Notes under the pieces: model-generated
The model's input: the letters and a program-made list of their open reading frames with translations, nothing else
What the model was told of the DNA's origin: nothing
The model's database searches: none
Shown: piece by piece, positions 8,987-18,188 of the stretch
Position numbering within the stretch: position 1 is the stretch's first letter
Layout of the letters: the number at the start of each line of letters is the position of its first letter
Position numbers and translations under genes: made by a program
Assembly (NCBI RefSeq): GCF_014076415.1
Contig: NZ_CP043568.1
Location: forward strand, 2,294,001 to 2,358,000
DNA: 64,000 bases
From: Comamonas testosteroni
GTDB lineage: Bacteria; Pseudomonadota; Gammaproteobacteria; Burkholderiales; Burkholderiaceae_C
Reading direction: 5' to 3'

Positions 8987-10237
8987 ATGCCCAAAAGCGA
9001 TTACGCAACTTTTGATTTCTACAACTATCGCTCGGATGCTCTTCAGGCCGTCACCGGCTTTCCCGTTCCGTATGCTGTGGAGCCTGAGGCAGCTTCTTCG
9101 CCGGAACAGGTTTCGGTCATCAGTACCGAAGCCTTGAGTCCACTGATTACTGCGCTGTACGAGTCAGCCATGGACCCGCAGAACTGGAGGGTATTTCTGG
9201 AGCTGCTGCGCTCAAGCGCCAATGGCAACTACGCTTCGCTCGTGGTGCGCGACCCTCATGGTGAGAATGTGGGCTGGGTAATTTCGGCAACGGGCGGTCG
9301 CTCCGAAGTCATTCCCTACGACCCTTATGCGCAATGGAGTCCGTTTCTCGGTATCGTCAAGGACAAGGTGTTCACCCTGTTGGATGTGATGACGGAGGCC
9401 GAATGGCATTCCTGTCGCTACTACACCGACTGGTGCAAGGGGGTGGACATCGAGCACATTCTGGCTGTGGATGTCATGACCGATAACGGCTGCTCCTATG
9501 GTTGGCGTGTCACGCGGCCTGCGGCGGCGGGAGCATTCGAGTCAACACATCTGGACGTGGTGCGCATGTTGGTGCCGCACCTCAAGCGGGTGTTGAACAT
9601 GCAGCTGAATCTGCATCGTGACCGGCAGGTCATATCGCTATACGGGCGTGCCACCGCGCAACTGATGATGGGCGTGGTCATTCTCGATCAGACGGGGAAA
9701 ATGATAGAGGCCAACCCAGCGGCCACCACCATTCTGAACGTGGGTGATGGAATACGGGTCAACAACGGTGGGCTCGAGGCGGTCTATGCCAATGACAATC
9801 GCCGGCTGCAGCGTCTGATCCGCGATGCCTTGCTTTCGCCCAAGCTGGAGAGCGTCTCCATGGCCGAGGGTATGTCCATCACTCGCCAGTCCGGTCAACT
9901 CAACTGGGGCGTGGTGGTGCAAAGCATCTCTCCCGATGAATGGACCGAAGGCAAGCAGCGTCCCAGCGTAGCGGTTTTTCTGCGCGATACGACGGGCAAG
10001 GCAGAGCCGCCCGTCAAGCTCACGCAGCAGCTTTTTCATCTGACTCCTGCAGAGACAGCAGTGGCCACGCATCTGAGCAACGGCATGTCTTTGGAGGAGG
10101 CTGCTGACGCCCTGGGTATCAAACCCAATACCGCCCGTGCCCATTTGCGCTCCATCTTTTCCAAGACCGGGGTTCGTCGTCAGACCGAACTGGTGCGACT
10201 CTTTCTCAACAGCGTGGCCTGGCTGGGCAATCATTGA
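8987..10237 (+). CDS. LuxR-type HTH transcriptional regulator
   Basis: A 416-residue protein with a C-terminal LuxR/FixJ-type helix-turn-helix (LTPAETAVATHLSNGM through IKPNTARAHLRSIFSKTG). The region before it, around residues 210-300, looks PAS-like (ILDQTGKMIEANPAA). The N-terminal half has no receiver-like Asp pocket and is not the acyl-homoserine-lactone domain I would recognise. It stands alone between the c-di-GMP pair and a long non-coding gap, so the target is unknown. Confidence 0.85.
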   Translation: MPKSDYATFDFYNYRSDALQAVTGFPVPYAVEPEAASSPEQVSVISTEALSPLITALYESAMDPQNWRVFLELLRSSANGNYASLVVRDPHGENVGWVISATGGRSEVIPYDPYAQWSPFLGIVKDKVFTLLDVMTEAEWHSCRYYTDWCKGVDIEHILAVDVMTDNGCSYGWRVTRPAAAGAFESTHLDVVRMLVPHLKRVLNMQLNLHRDRQVISLYGRATAQLMMGVVILDQTGKMIEANPAATTILNVGDGIRVNNGGLEAVYANDNRRLQRLIRDALLSPKLESVSMAEGMSITRQSGQLNWGVVVQSISPDEWTEGKQRPSVAVFLRDTTGKAEPPVKLTQQLFHLTPAETAVATHLSNGMSLEEAADALGIKPNTARAHLRSIFSKTGVRRQTELVRLFLNSVAWLGNH

Positions 10238-10882
10238 TTCCAGCCCGGAAAACAGGCAAAAAAGGCCCGCATTGCAGGCTGTTTCTTGTGCCTCGTTGGG
10301 GGCTGTTGCAAGCACGGGGGCATCTGCCATTGCCTCGTGGCTGCTGGAGTCGCAGTCATGACGCCTGAAGTCCTCATTCACCGGCTGGGCTCATGCCTTA
10401 GAGGTCGGCATTATCACGGCAGAGACGCAGCCTGCAAGGTTGAAACCAGCTTTGAATGCGAATGCAAGCAGGTCACCGACGTCTGGAACTGTTGAATGCC
10501 GATCGCAGTCTTTCAGTTGGTCGCCTAGTACGCCTGCTGCACAGGCGAGAGCATCGGGCACTGTCGGCTGAGTTGCCTGCGCAGGCCGCATGCAGGGGAA
10601 CAGGGTGGCAGTTGTTTGCAATGCTTTGTGGCATGGTCGGGGATCTTGCTTTCGGTTTCCGCTCCTCGAATGAGAACAGTACGCGACGGGCCGAGGTGTT
10701 TGTGGACAGTGGCTGCAGGGAGGTGCTCGTCCCTGGGCTTCTTGAAAGCAGGAGGGGAGGGATGCATGGCAGCTGCCGCAGCACCTACCAGATTGAATGG
10801 TGATCAGAGGGCTTCAGAAAGTAAAAGCCACATAGTGGAGGGCTATGGGTAAACTATTGCTGATTAATTCAGTGAGGCATGT
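10238..10882. other. Intergenic gap with no supported gene
   Basis: About 645 bases after the LuxR gene. Short open frames exist on both strands but show no recognisable domain or convincing ribosome site. A minus-strand frame around 10391-10510 has a protein-like composition and could be a decayed gene end; I cannot support it further. Confidence 0.4.
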
Positions 10883-11149
10883 ATGGATCGAATGGATGCC
10901 AGTGCAACGTATGAAATGAGCCCGCGCAGGGTTGTTTTTGAGTACATGACCAACGGTGAGGCTCGATCGGCAGCTATCAGTGGCGATGCGCTTGAGCGCC
11001 TGACGAGAGCCAAGGAACTTGCTGGAGCGGGGCAGAACTTGGCGGCATACAGAGCCCATTGGCAAGCAATTCACGGGCTGGCAGCGACAAAGCACGATCA
11101 AGGTCAGGGTCCTGTCGTCATTCGCGTCGGTGATATTCAAGCTCGATAG
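10883..11149 (+). CDS. Hypothetical small protein
   Basis: An 88-residue soluble protein with no signal peptide or membrane helix. The frame starts with ATG just after GAGG, and its composition looks coding (acidic and basic residues balanced, Ala/Arg-rich helix in the middle). The N-terminal half suggests a beta-strand segment (RRVVFEYM) followed by helices. I do not recognise the family, and the neighbours give no functional hint. Confidence 0.55.
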   Translation: MDRMDASATYEMSPRRVVFEYMTNGEARSAAISGDALERLTRAKELAGAGQNLAAYRAHWQAIHGLAATKHDQGQGPVVIRVGDIQAR

Positions 11150-11394
11150 AGTGATGTGGGTCCTGTGCCAGACTCCCTGTGCTCGTGAAGGAGTCGGGCG
11201 GCGACCTTTCTTGCTTTCTGAATCTGAACGTCAAGCCATTCGGCCTTGACGGCACGCTCTGTACGTTACGAAGCGGCTGTAAAGGGTATGGAGTTTGCTT
11301 AATGGTGCAGTGCGCATGGCGCGCGAACCTGTTTGTCGGTTGAAGTGGCTTGTCAGAGCCCACTCATGTGGCTCACGGCTGGAGTGCAGTTAAC

Positions 11395-12234
11395 TCATGT
11401 CGGGCGGCGTGGAGTTGGCAGATGGCCGCCGTCGACGTAGATGTTCTGACCGGTGATCCATTCGCCTTGGTCGCTGCACAGGAATGTGACCAAATGGGCA
11501 ATGTCTTCGCCGGTACCTGCCCGACCCAGAGAGATGTAGCCGGCGATCATGTCGTCCCACACTTTGCCGCGAGGAACATCATCCAGGCGACTTGTTTCCA
11601 CGATGCCTGGAGCCACGACATTCACGCGGATCTTCTTGGGGCCAAGCTCTCGCGCCATGATGGTGCTCAGGCCATTGATGGCCACCTTGGTGGTGGCATA
11701 GGCGCCGGTGTCCGGCGCCAGCAGCTGCGCTGCCAGCGATGAAATATTGATGATGGCGCCGCCATCTCCCTGTGCCCCCATTTGTTTTGCGAACGCACGA
11801 GACATATAGAAGGTTCCGTTCAGGTTGACATTCATCACCCGATGCCATGTATCGATGGACAGCTCCGTCACCGGGGTGCGGTCGTCGCCGCGGGTTGCGC
11901 CCGCGTTGTTGATCAGAAAATCCACACGCCCCAATTCTGCAATCGTGCGTGCAAGCAGTGCGTCGATGGACTCCGGGTTGCTGACGTCGGAAACCACAGG
12001 CAGGGCGCGGCGCCCGAGCTGGCGGATTTCATCTGCCACCGATTCGATATCGCGCCAATATGCATCACGCTCATCTTCCGGATAGGTTTCGGGGGCGCGG
12101 CCCGTGCCCGTCAGGACGACATCACAACCCGCCTGCGCCAATGCCAGTGCAATGGGCCGACCAATGCTGCGCATCCGGCCAGCACCGGTGACCACGGCCA
12201 CTTTGCCTTCAAAACCAGTCAACGTATACGACAT
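11395..12234 (-). CDS. Short-chain dehydrogenase/reductase (SDR)
   Basis: A 279-residue classical SDR. The nucleotide-binding motif is TGAGRMRSIG near the N-terminus, NNAG follows in the middle, and the catalytic triad appears as Ser in NISS with Tyr and Lys in YATTK. The C-terminus ends with the usual IYVDGG. The start at 12234 is chosen because AAGGAAG lies before it and the frame upstream (to 12360) lacks SDR sequence. It is an NAD(P)-dependent oxidoreductase of unknown substrate, alone on its strand. Confidence 0.9.
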   Translation of the reverse strand: MSYTLTGFEGKVAVVTGAGRMRSIGRPIALALAQAGCDVVLTGTGRAPETYPEDERDAYWRDIESVADEIRQLGRRALPVVSDVSNPESIDALLARTIAELGRVDFLINNAGATRGDDRTPVTELSIDTWHRVMNVNLNGTFYMSRAFAKQMGAQGDGGAIINISSLAAQLLAPDTGAYATTKVAINGLSTIMARELGPKKIRVNVVAPGIVETSRLDDVPRGKVWDDMIAGYISLGRAGTGEDIAHLVTFLCSDQGEWITGQNIYVDGGHLPTPRRPT

Positions 12235-12581
12235 GCCACTTCCTTGCGATAGGTTCCCGGAACATTCAGACGAATCAAGATTCTTCGGTCTGGCCTGAGG
12301 CTCATGCACTCCAATCTGCGCATCAAGGACGATGCAACCGTTGAAGATCGAGCAACTCATCAGCCGGATTCTTGGAGTGGCGCCGCTGAGGAAAATCGTC
12401 TGATGAGACTAGGGATACGCGCCCATTGAAGGGCTCCTGCTGGCTTGTCAGTCTGGGGGCTTTGGGCGTGCGCTGGGTGCAATTGGATAATCCCGGTACT
12501 CCTTTTGCGTTAGAGCATTGGCAGCACAGACGCAGGTTGGATCGACTGCCTGCATGGGCTGGAGCAGCGCTTTCCAGAAAG

Positions 12582-12604
12582 AAAAAACCCGCTCGGTGCG
12601 GGTT
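12582..12604 (-). terminator. Intrinsic terminator for the choloylglycine-hydrolase-like gene
   Basis: Stem AACCCGC/GCGGGTT with a five-base loop. Read on the minus strand it is followed by a T run, 33 bases after the stop of the gene at 12637. Confidence 0.8.
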
Positions 12605-12636
12605 TGGATCGGGGCCGATCAAGCGCGGCGAAGTGC

Positions 12637-13710
12637 TCAGATGCCTTGAAATTTGAATGGCGGCGACGCTTTGAATTGTTTGGTTGCATCCCCCGAATAG
12701 GTGTGATTCTGGTCCGGTCCCAGATCGATCTTCATTACCTTGCCTTTTTCCTTGCTGAAGTCCAGTGCCTTCAGGTCCACCCAGAATGTGTTGGGCGTCA
12801 GCGCCGACTCAAAGAAATACAGCTTGCGCTCGTGATCGAACACGGTGCGCCAGCGGGTGGAGGAGATATTGGGCTCTTCCGGGGTATTAAGGCCGTACGG
12901 CACGGAGGCATTGCGGATCACGCTGAAGACGCTGGCCAGTGCCTTGTTCGGGCTTTGATCCTTGGGGATGGCGTTGACGTAGAACGAAGCGCGGGCGAAT
13001 CGGTCTGCAGCACGGTTGGTACCGGGCAGCATGGTGGTGCCCCCAATCTGCTTCCAATAGGTATTGAGCGCCAGTTGCTGGTCGAAGGTCGGCGAGTTTG
13101 TCATGACCTGGTATTGGCGACCGTGATGAATGACTTGCTTGCCACCGATGTACTCCACGATCGCGCTATCACCGCTGGCATCGGAGATGGAGAGGTGCAC
13201 GGTGGTCAGCCGATTTTCGCCAGGCATGTTGTCGGATACCAGAGTGAATGGTTCTTCGCTCAGGGCGGCCACAGCCTGCTGTACGGTCGCAAAGTTGTCC
13301 AGCACATATTGAGCCCAGGCAGCGATCGACAGACCCGGCTTGCTGTTGGCGCCGAAGGAGGGATATTGAGACTCGACGAGCCACAGAAGGTTGGCATTCA
13401 GGCCGGCCTCGTTGACGCCGTCGGTGGTGGAAATGTCATAGCCCGAGGTGATGACGCTGCCGTACTTGGACGTCCAGCGCACGGTGTTGGGGCCGGTCTC
13501 GCCAGTGCGCTGCATGCCTCGCGGCAGGACCCAGAGGTTGCTGACGATGTCACTCTTCCAGTCCATGGATCGTGCAGTGATCACGTGGCCGTTGGCGCCC
13601 TGAAATACCAGCCGTGTGCATGCCCAGGAACTGGACGCCGCCGCAAGACCTGAAACTCCCAGCACGAAAGCAGCCACATGAGGGCGGATACATGGCATGT
13701 TCATCTTCAT
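12637..13710 (-). CDS. Secreted choloylglycine hydrolase / penicillin V acylase-like amidase
   Basis: N-terminal-nucleophile hydrolase of the linear amide C-N hydrolase family. A signal peptide (about 30 residues, ending SSSWA) is followed directly by the predicted catalytic cysteine in CTRLVFQG, with the conserved ARSMDW about 15 residues later. Cleavage of the signal peptide would free the Cys nucleophile. GGAGG is well placed before the ATG at 13710, better than the upstream in-frame start. The family includes penicillin V acylases, bile-salt hydrolases and acylases that cleave acyl-homoserine lactones, so quorum-signal degradation is possible. The substrate is not resolved by sequence. 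Confidence 0.88.
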   Translation of the reverse strand: MKMNMPCIRPHVAAFVLGVSGLAAASSSWACTRLVFQGANGHVITARSMDWKSDIVSNLWVLPRGMQRTGETGPNTVRWTSKYGSVITSGYDISTTDGVNEAGLNANLLWLVESQYPSFGANSKPGLSIAAWAQYVLDNFATVQQAVAALSEEPFTLVSDNMPGENRLTTVHLSISDASGDSAIVEYIGGKQVIHHGRQYQVMTNSPTFDQQLALNTYWKQIGGTTMLPGTNRAADRFARASFYVNAIPKDQSPNKALASVFSVIRNASVPYGLNTPEEPNISSTRWRTVFDHERKLYFFESALTPNTFWVDLKALDFSKEKGKVMKIDLGPDQNHTYSGDATKQFKASPPFKFQGI

Positions 13711-13893
13711 TAGTGCCTCCACGGTTAAAAAATGTGAATGGTGCCAAGCATGCCACATGCATCGGTAGTGAGATATTGATCAAGCTCCAGCGGCATGGAT
13801 GCCAGGCCATGGACATTCAAACGGCCTCGGTACCCGCTCTTGCAAGAAGCCCAGTAAGGCAGCGGTGATTCACGATCTGTTCGCTTCCACCAT

Positions 13894-13956
13894 ATCAGGC
13901 ATCAGGCATCAGGCATCAGGCATCAGGCATCAGGCATCAGGCATCAGGCATCAGGC
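13894..13956. repeat. Nine perfect tandem copies of a 7-bp unit (ATCAGGC)
   Basis: 63 bases made of nine exact head-to-tail ATCAGGC units, in the 425-base gap between the hydrolase gene and the GGDEF gene. Perfect identity suggests recent expansion by replication slippage, so copy number probably varies between strains. It lies about 185 bases upstream of the hydrolase start and could affect its promoter spacing. I see no gene in this gap. Confidence 0.95.
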
Positions 13957-14135
13957 GCGGAAGCTTGCCCTTGGCAATGGCTCCACCGGTATTAAGCTGC
14001 GATCGTCCAGGCTCTCTTCGTCCATGACCGCATCGAGAAGCACCATGTTCTTGATAGCTGTGGGTAGAGGACGGAATGACCATCCACAAGGATGTTGTCT
14101 TGCGGATCAGGCTCTTGGCTAGCCAGAGATTTGAA

Positions 14136-15290
14136 CTAGGCGAGAACTACGCGATTGCGTCCAGCTGCCTTGCCTCGATACATGGCTGCATCAGCGCGCG
14201 AGATGAGGGCTTCCGCGGTTTCTCCCTGTCGATACTGAGTCGCACCCAGCGTACAGGTCACTCGCAGATCTTGGTGCACCAACTGTGCCCACGGGAGTGC
14301 TTCTGTGCTTTCGCGAATTCTTTCGAGCAGCGCTCCTGCCTGGGCCAGTTGTGTGTCACAGAGCACCAGAAGAAATTCTTCTCCGCCGTAACGACCAGCG
14401 CAATCGGTTGCACGAATCTGCGAAGACAGAAGTTGTCCAAAGGCTCGAAGCACTTGATCTCCTCCTTCGTGACCGTAACGGTCATTGACCTGCTTGAAGA
14501 AGTCAATGTCAAGCATTGCGATGCAAAACGGTGCGTCTCTGCGTTGAGCTGCATGAATACATTGTTGCAGTCGATCCATGACCCCTCGGCGGTTGGCCAG
14601 TCCCGTCAAGTCATCGTTGCGCACCAAGTTTTCAATCTGCTTCAGCGCGACGGCCAGTTTTTCATTGCTCGCACTGAGTCGATATTGCATGCTGCGAAAG
14701 TAGGTGACCAGGACGCTGCATCGGACGACCGCTCCGAGCATGACACCGACAGTGAGGAACTGCCCGATGAGGGTATCGGTGGTCATGCGCATCTGCGGCC
14801 CTACCCAATAAACGGCCAGCGCAATTGCAATGAGCGTGCAACTCCAGGTCATCCAGAAACTTGTACGCCGCGGAGCAAGAAAGCCGTCGGTACTGAAGAC
14901 CAGAAGCATAACCAGTGCCTGGAACGCAACCTGAGGAGCTGCGACAAGCAAGCCCAGCACCCCTGTAACCGCGACTAGCTGGTGCCAGAAGAACAAGCCA
15001 GGGTCACTCCGAGTCTGGCTCCAGCCACTGGCATAGGCCCAGGTGATGAAGGCCATCCCTGCGCCTATCCAGAGGCCATACAGCAGCACTGCATGCAACG
15101 GCACGTAGCCTGCCCAGCAGTGGCCGAGGAATAGAAGGAAGGCATATAGATGGCTCAATAGGACCGAAGCGTGCAACTGCCATGTACGCTTACGCCAGCG
15201 TTTGAAATGCTGAGTTTCATCGGCAAGAGGCGATGAAGACTTGGGGCCCCACAAAGGTGGTCCGCGTGTTTTTTCAGGGGAGTAAGCCAT
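14136..15290 (-). CDS. Membrane-anchored diguanylate cyclase (GGDEF)
   Basis: A 384-residue protein with about six hydrophobic helices in residues 40-200, a short coiled linker and a C-terminal GGDEF domain. The active site reads GGEEF at 302-306. The product-inhibition site RATD at 293-296 lies exactly five residues upstream, so feedback control by c-di-GMP is expected. The membrane part resembles seven-helix sensor regions of the MASE type but I cannot assign it. It makes c-di-GMP from two GTP at the inner membrane. It stands alone on the minus strand. Confidence 0.92.
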   Translation of the reverse strand: MAYSPEKTRGPPLWGPKSSSPLADETQHFKRWRKRTWQLHASVLLSHLYAFLLFLGHCWAGYVPLHAVLLYGLWIGAGMAFITWAYASGWSQTRSDPGLFFWHQLVAVTGVLGLLVAAPQVAFQALVMLLVFSTDGFLAPRRTSFWMTWSCTLIAIALAVYWVGPQMRMTTDTLIGQFLTVGVMLGAVVRCSVLVTYFRSMQYRLSASNEKLAVALKQIENLVRNDDLTGLANRRGVMDRLQQCIHAAQRRDAPFCIAMLDIDFFKQVNDRYGHEGGDQVLRAFGQLLSSQIRATDCAGRYGGEEFLLVLCDTQLAQAGALLERIRESTEALPWAQLVHQDLRVTCTLGATQYRQGETAEALISRADAAMYRGKAAGRNRVVLA

Positions 15291-15678
15291 TGCCGATTAA
15301 TGGTCGCTAAGGTGCAAAGTGCGATTGGTTGTTACAAATAATAGTTTGCCCGAATTCTCGCCCTGGAAAAATACGGTGAGTGGCCTGACAAAGCTCGGAT
15401 CGAACTGACAGCTATCGGGGTATCAGGCAACGCGACTCAGAGCCATTGCAAGGCTATATCGGTAGAAGTGTTTCCTGACGCCATTAACTCGACATGACGA
15501 CCTAAGACACAGCGGTAAATGTTCATGCTCTTGAACAGTGCACTCCAGAAATAAAAAAGCCCGCTTGAGCCGGGCTGGTGCACTAATTGGGTAGGCAAAC
15601 AGAATGTTCAACAAGAACTTACATGAGGCGCGCGCGGCAAGACTAGCCTGCAAGGCTCCACGTTCTTAAGGAGTTGCT
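15291..15678. other. Intergenic region with an orphan hairpin
   Basis: 388 bases between the divergent GGDEF gene and the first lipoprotein. A hairpin at 15558-15576 (AGCCCG/CGGGCT) has its T run on the minus strand although no minus-strand gene reads into it. Bases from about 15595 are repeated upstream of the second lipoprotein at about 16130. Confidence 0.5.
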
Positions 15679-15894
15679 ATGAAGGCGCTACTTTTAATCG
15701 CGGCACTTGCCGGTACGCTGGCCGGGTGCTCAATGATGCCGGGGCGTAGTTCCGGGTCTATGCCTGCCGAGGGTTCCAGTCAGACGATGGGTGGCATGAA
15801 TATGAGCGGCGACCGGGATCGCTGGATGTATGACGACAATGGGCGTTCTTGGACCGGAGGTGATGGTGCCTTTTCTGGCGCCCAGAACAGATAG
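15679..15894 (+). CDS. Small lipoprotein, copy 1 of a duplicated pair
   Basis: A 71-residue predicted lipoprotein with a signal peptide ending in the lipobox LAGC, so Cys17 should be lipidated. The mature part is short, polar and Gly/Ser/Met-rich with no recognised domain. AAGGAG precedes the ATG. It is clearly paralogous to the gene at 16217: the first 22 residues are nearly the same (MKALLLIAA, LAGCSMMPGR) and the upstream DNA is similar too, while the mature parts have diverged. The function is unknown. Confidence 0.8.
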   Translation: MKALLLIAALAGTLAGCSMMPGRSSGSMPAEGSSQTMGGMNMSGDRDRWMYDDNGRSWTGGDGAFSGAQNR

Positions 15895-16216
15895 GTGAAT
15901 AGCTGGGTCAAGGTTTTGCTTTGAGACACTGCACGGTCCTTTCGTCCAGCCGCTCGGCATACGCGTCTGGGTACACGAATTCGTCGTGCAGTGCCTTCAC
16001 TGGAACAAAGGACTCATCAGCCTGCGCGAAAGAGCCGATCAGCCTCGACCTCTGATAGACAGGCAAGTTTTATGGCTTCGAAGCTTCAAAAAACAGAGCG
16101 TATGAATACTGACTGTTGTATGAATTAGGTAAGCAAAGTAGCCGTTCAACAAGAATTTACAGCGGGCACACGCCTCAGGAATAGTCTTGAAGACTCCTTC
16201 TTCTCAAGGAGTTGTC

Positions 16217-16444
16217 ATGAAAGCGCTACTTTTAATTGCAGCAGTGGCCAGTACGCTGGCGGGCTGCTCAATGATGCCGGGGCGTGATGCCGGGCGCATG
16301 CAAGAGCAAGGTGCCCAACGGACGATGGGAAACAGTGATATGCGCTATGAATGGGGGCGTGGAGCGTATCAAGGTCCGGGAAGCATGCCGCTGTGGGCTG
16401 GCGGGGATGACACTTCTGGAGGCCTTGGCTGGCGTCGTGATTAA
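16217..16444 (+). CDS. Small lipoprotein, copy 2 of a duplicated pair
   Basis: A 75-residue predicted lipoprotein with lipobox LAGC and the same signal peptide as its neighbour at 15679, but a divergent mature tail rich in Gly and aromatic residues. The start at 16217 follows AAGGAG and matches the paralogue; the longer in-frame start at 16187 does not. The spacing of about 540 bases and the shared upstream sequence suggest a tandem duplication that included the promoter region. Confidence 0.8.
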   Translation: MKALLLIAAVASTLAGCSMMPGRDAGRMQEQGAQRTMGNSDMRYEWGRGAYQGPGSMPLWAGGDDTSGGLGWRRD

Positions 16445-16666
16445 GCAGGAAGAACCACATCTTGCAGCGTTGTTGCATTACAGGGACTTCTCATCAATGC
16501 AAGCGCGGATAGGTAAGTTGTGACTGACCTGTCTGCCAAAGACGATACAGGTGCTTGAAACGAGGAACAGACTGCACATCTACAGACGGGGTTAGGCACG
16601 AGGTGTGCGCCCCCAGAAACAAACCGCGCAGCAGGGCTCCATTCAGATTTCGTGATGTCTTGCGAC

Positions 16667-17272
16667 TCACAATGCAACAACCGAGCTTGCCTGCTGCTGG
16701 TCTGACCTGTTCATTGCATCTTTGAGTTCACGTCTGGGATGTTGAAGTGCCTCTCTCAGGCAACGGCAGAGACGGGTGGCCTGGATGCGCGCAATCTGAT
16801 GCTCACCGGGCACGATAACTGGTATGCCCAGATCTTCAAAAGGTGTCTTGAAGAATGTATTCGCCATGGTGAACACGGTACCCCGCAAACCGACTTTTCG
16901 TGCACCTCGCTCCTTTGCCGCATTGCAGGTGGCGTCAATGGCGCTCACTATGGGAATCGGTGACAGCGCGAGTATGCGGTCCAGAACGATGTTGGGCGTA
17001 TTGCCAGTCAGCCCCACCATGTCCGCGCCACCGGCGGCCAGGCTGTGAATTGCGCCGAGCACGTAGTCGGAAAGCTGGTCAAACTCGCGTGCACGACAAA
17101 GGCTGAACACCTTGAAAGCGTTGAGGCTTTCGATGGACAGGCGAGGCAGATTCTCGTTGCCTGCCTGTGTCTGAACGCCGTGAATGATCTTTCGGTAATA
17201 GGCTACGGTGGACGCAGGGCCGATATCACCAATGAGGCCGAGTTTTTTTATTTCGCTGTTCCTTGAGGTCAT
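16667..17272 (-). pseudogene. Aspartate/glutamate racemase-like gene, probably degenerate
   Basis: The N-terminal two thirds match the Asp/Glu racemase fold: GLIGDIGPASTVAYY, a central GNTPN segment, and KVGLRGTVFTM followed by FFKTPFEDLGI. The usual first catalytic Cys near the NTP/NTA motif is absent. The C-terminal half-site with its GCTEI-type Cys is missing; after ARIQATRL the sequence no longer looks like the family, which suggests a frameshift close to the end. At 201 residues it is shorter than the usual 230 or so. I infer an inactive or decaying racemase. Its start overlaps the stop of the amidotransferase by four bases. Confidence 0.6.
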
Positions 17273-18078
17273 TCCGGGTGCTTGCCCATGGCTGCATTCA
17301 GCGAGGCTGATGTATTGCCTGCTGGAACGGTGCCGGCATGGGTTTCTATGAAGCGCCTGAGCAGCATCAACGGCGTTGGTGTGGGGCTAACGCCTTGCAG
17401 CATGGCCGCTGGATCCAGACCTTCCGCGCGAAGCAGTTGCGCTCTCGCATTGATGCAGGCTGCCATGACTTCCGATGTGAACTCTGGATGAAACTGCACG
17501 GACACTGCGGTGGGGCTGTAGCGGACGATCTGATGAGGATCGTGAGTTGAGCGAGCCAGTGCCCTGGCTCCATTGGGTAAGCACAGGATGGTCTGAAGAT
17601 GTGTGAGGTGAGCCTGGAAGCGAGGTGGGCATCCGGCGAGCCAGGCGTCCGGCTCTGCAGCCGAGAGCTGTTCGATTTCCAGACTTCCCATCTCTCTGCC
17701 GTCAGGGTGGTAATCCACGATTCCTCCCAGTGCGTGGGCCATAAGCTGATGCCCATAGCAAACGCCCATGAGCGGCATCCCCTGTGCCACAGCCTGCCGT
17801 ATCCATTTGGCTGTCGCTTCGCTCCAGGGGTGCTGATCGGTCACCATGGACCACGAGCCCGTGATGATCGCCGCACGGTGCTGTCCGGGCTCGGGCAGAG
17901 GTTCTCCTTCATACACCTTCACTATGTCCATGGTTTCGGGCCTGCAGCCGACGGCTGTCAGAAACCACTGGGGAAGATCGCCTGTGATGGCTCGAATGTC
18001 CTCGGGCGGTGTGCCCGCCTGGATCAGCAGCAAAGATTGAGAGTCCACGAGAAATGGGAGAAGGTGGCAAGACCTCAC
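17269..18078 (-). CDS. Class I glutamine amidotransferase-like protein
   Basis: A 269-residue stand-alone GATase of the GuaA N-terminal/YfeJ type. The nucleophile elbow GVCYGHQ puts Cys107 in place, and His197 and Glu199 in FHPEF complete the triad. The start is uncertain: the frame opens with GTG at 18078, and a second GTG at 18048 precedes the conserved first strand. The stop overlaps the downstream racemase-like gene as ATGA, so the two were cotranscribed. Relatives are annotated as gamma-glutamyl hydrolases or GMP synthase paralogues; the substrate here is unknown. Confidence 0.82.
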   Translation of the reverse strand: MRSCHLLPFLVDSQSLLLIQAGTPPEDIRAITGDLPQWFLTAVGCRPETMDIVKVYEGEPLPEPGQHRAAIITGSWSMVTDQHPWSEATAKWIRQAVAQGMPLMGVCYGHQLMAHALGGIVDYHPDGREMGSLEIEQLSAAEPDAWLAGCPPRFQAHLTHLQTILCLPNGARALARSTHDPHQIVRYSPTAVSVQFHPEFTSEVMAACINARAQLLRAEGLDPAAMLQGVSPTPTPLMLLRRFIETHAGTVPAGNTSASLNAAMGKHPE

Positions 18079-18188
18079 ACTTTAGTGAAACAAAACCATC
18101 ATGAATACTGAATTTCAATGATGAGTGAAGCCTCCTCGATTCTTCACGCCACTTCAAAGTAGAGAATCCACCCCAGGGAGGTCTCTGC

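Noticed and set aside
10391..10621. Minus-strand 76-codon frame after the LuxR gene
   Set aside because: Part of it looks protein-like, but there is no ribosome site, no recognised family and no supporting context.
13894..13956. Possible CRISPR array
   Set aside because: The units are contiguous 7-mers with no spacers and no cas genes nearby; it is a simple tandem repeat.
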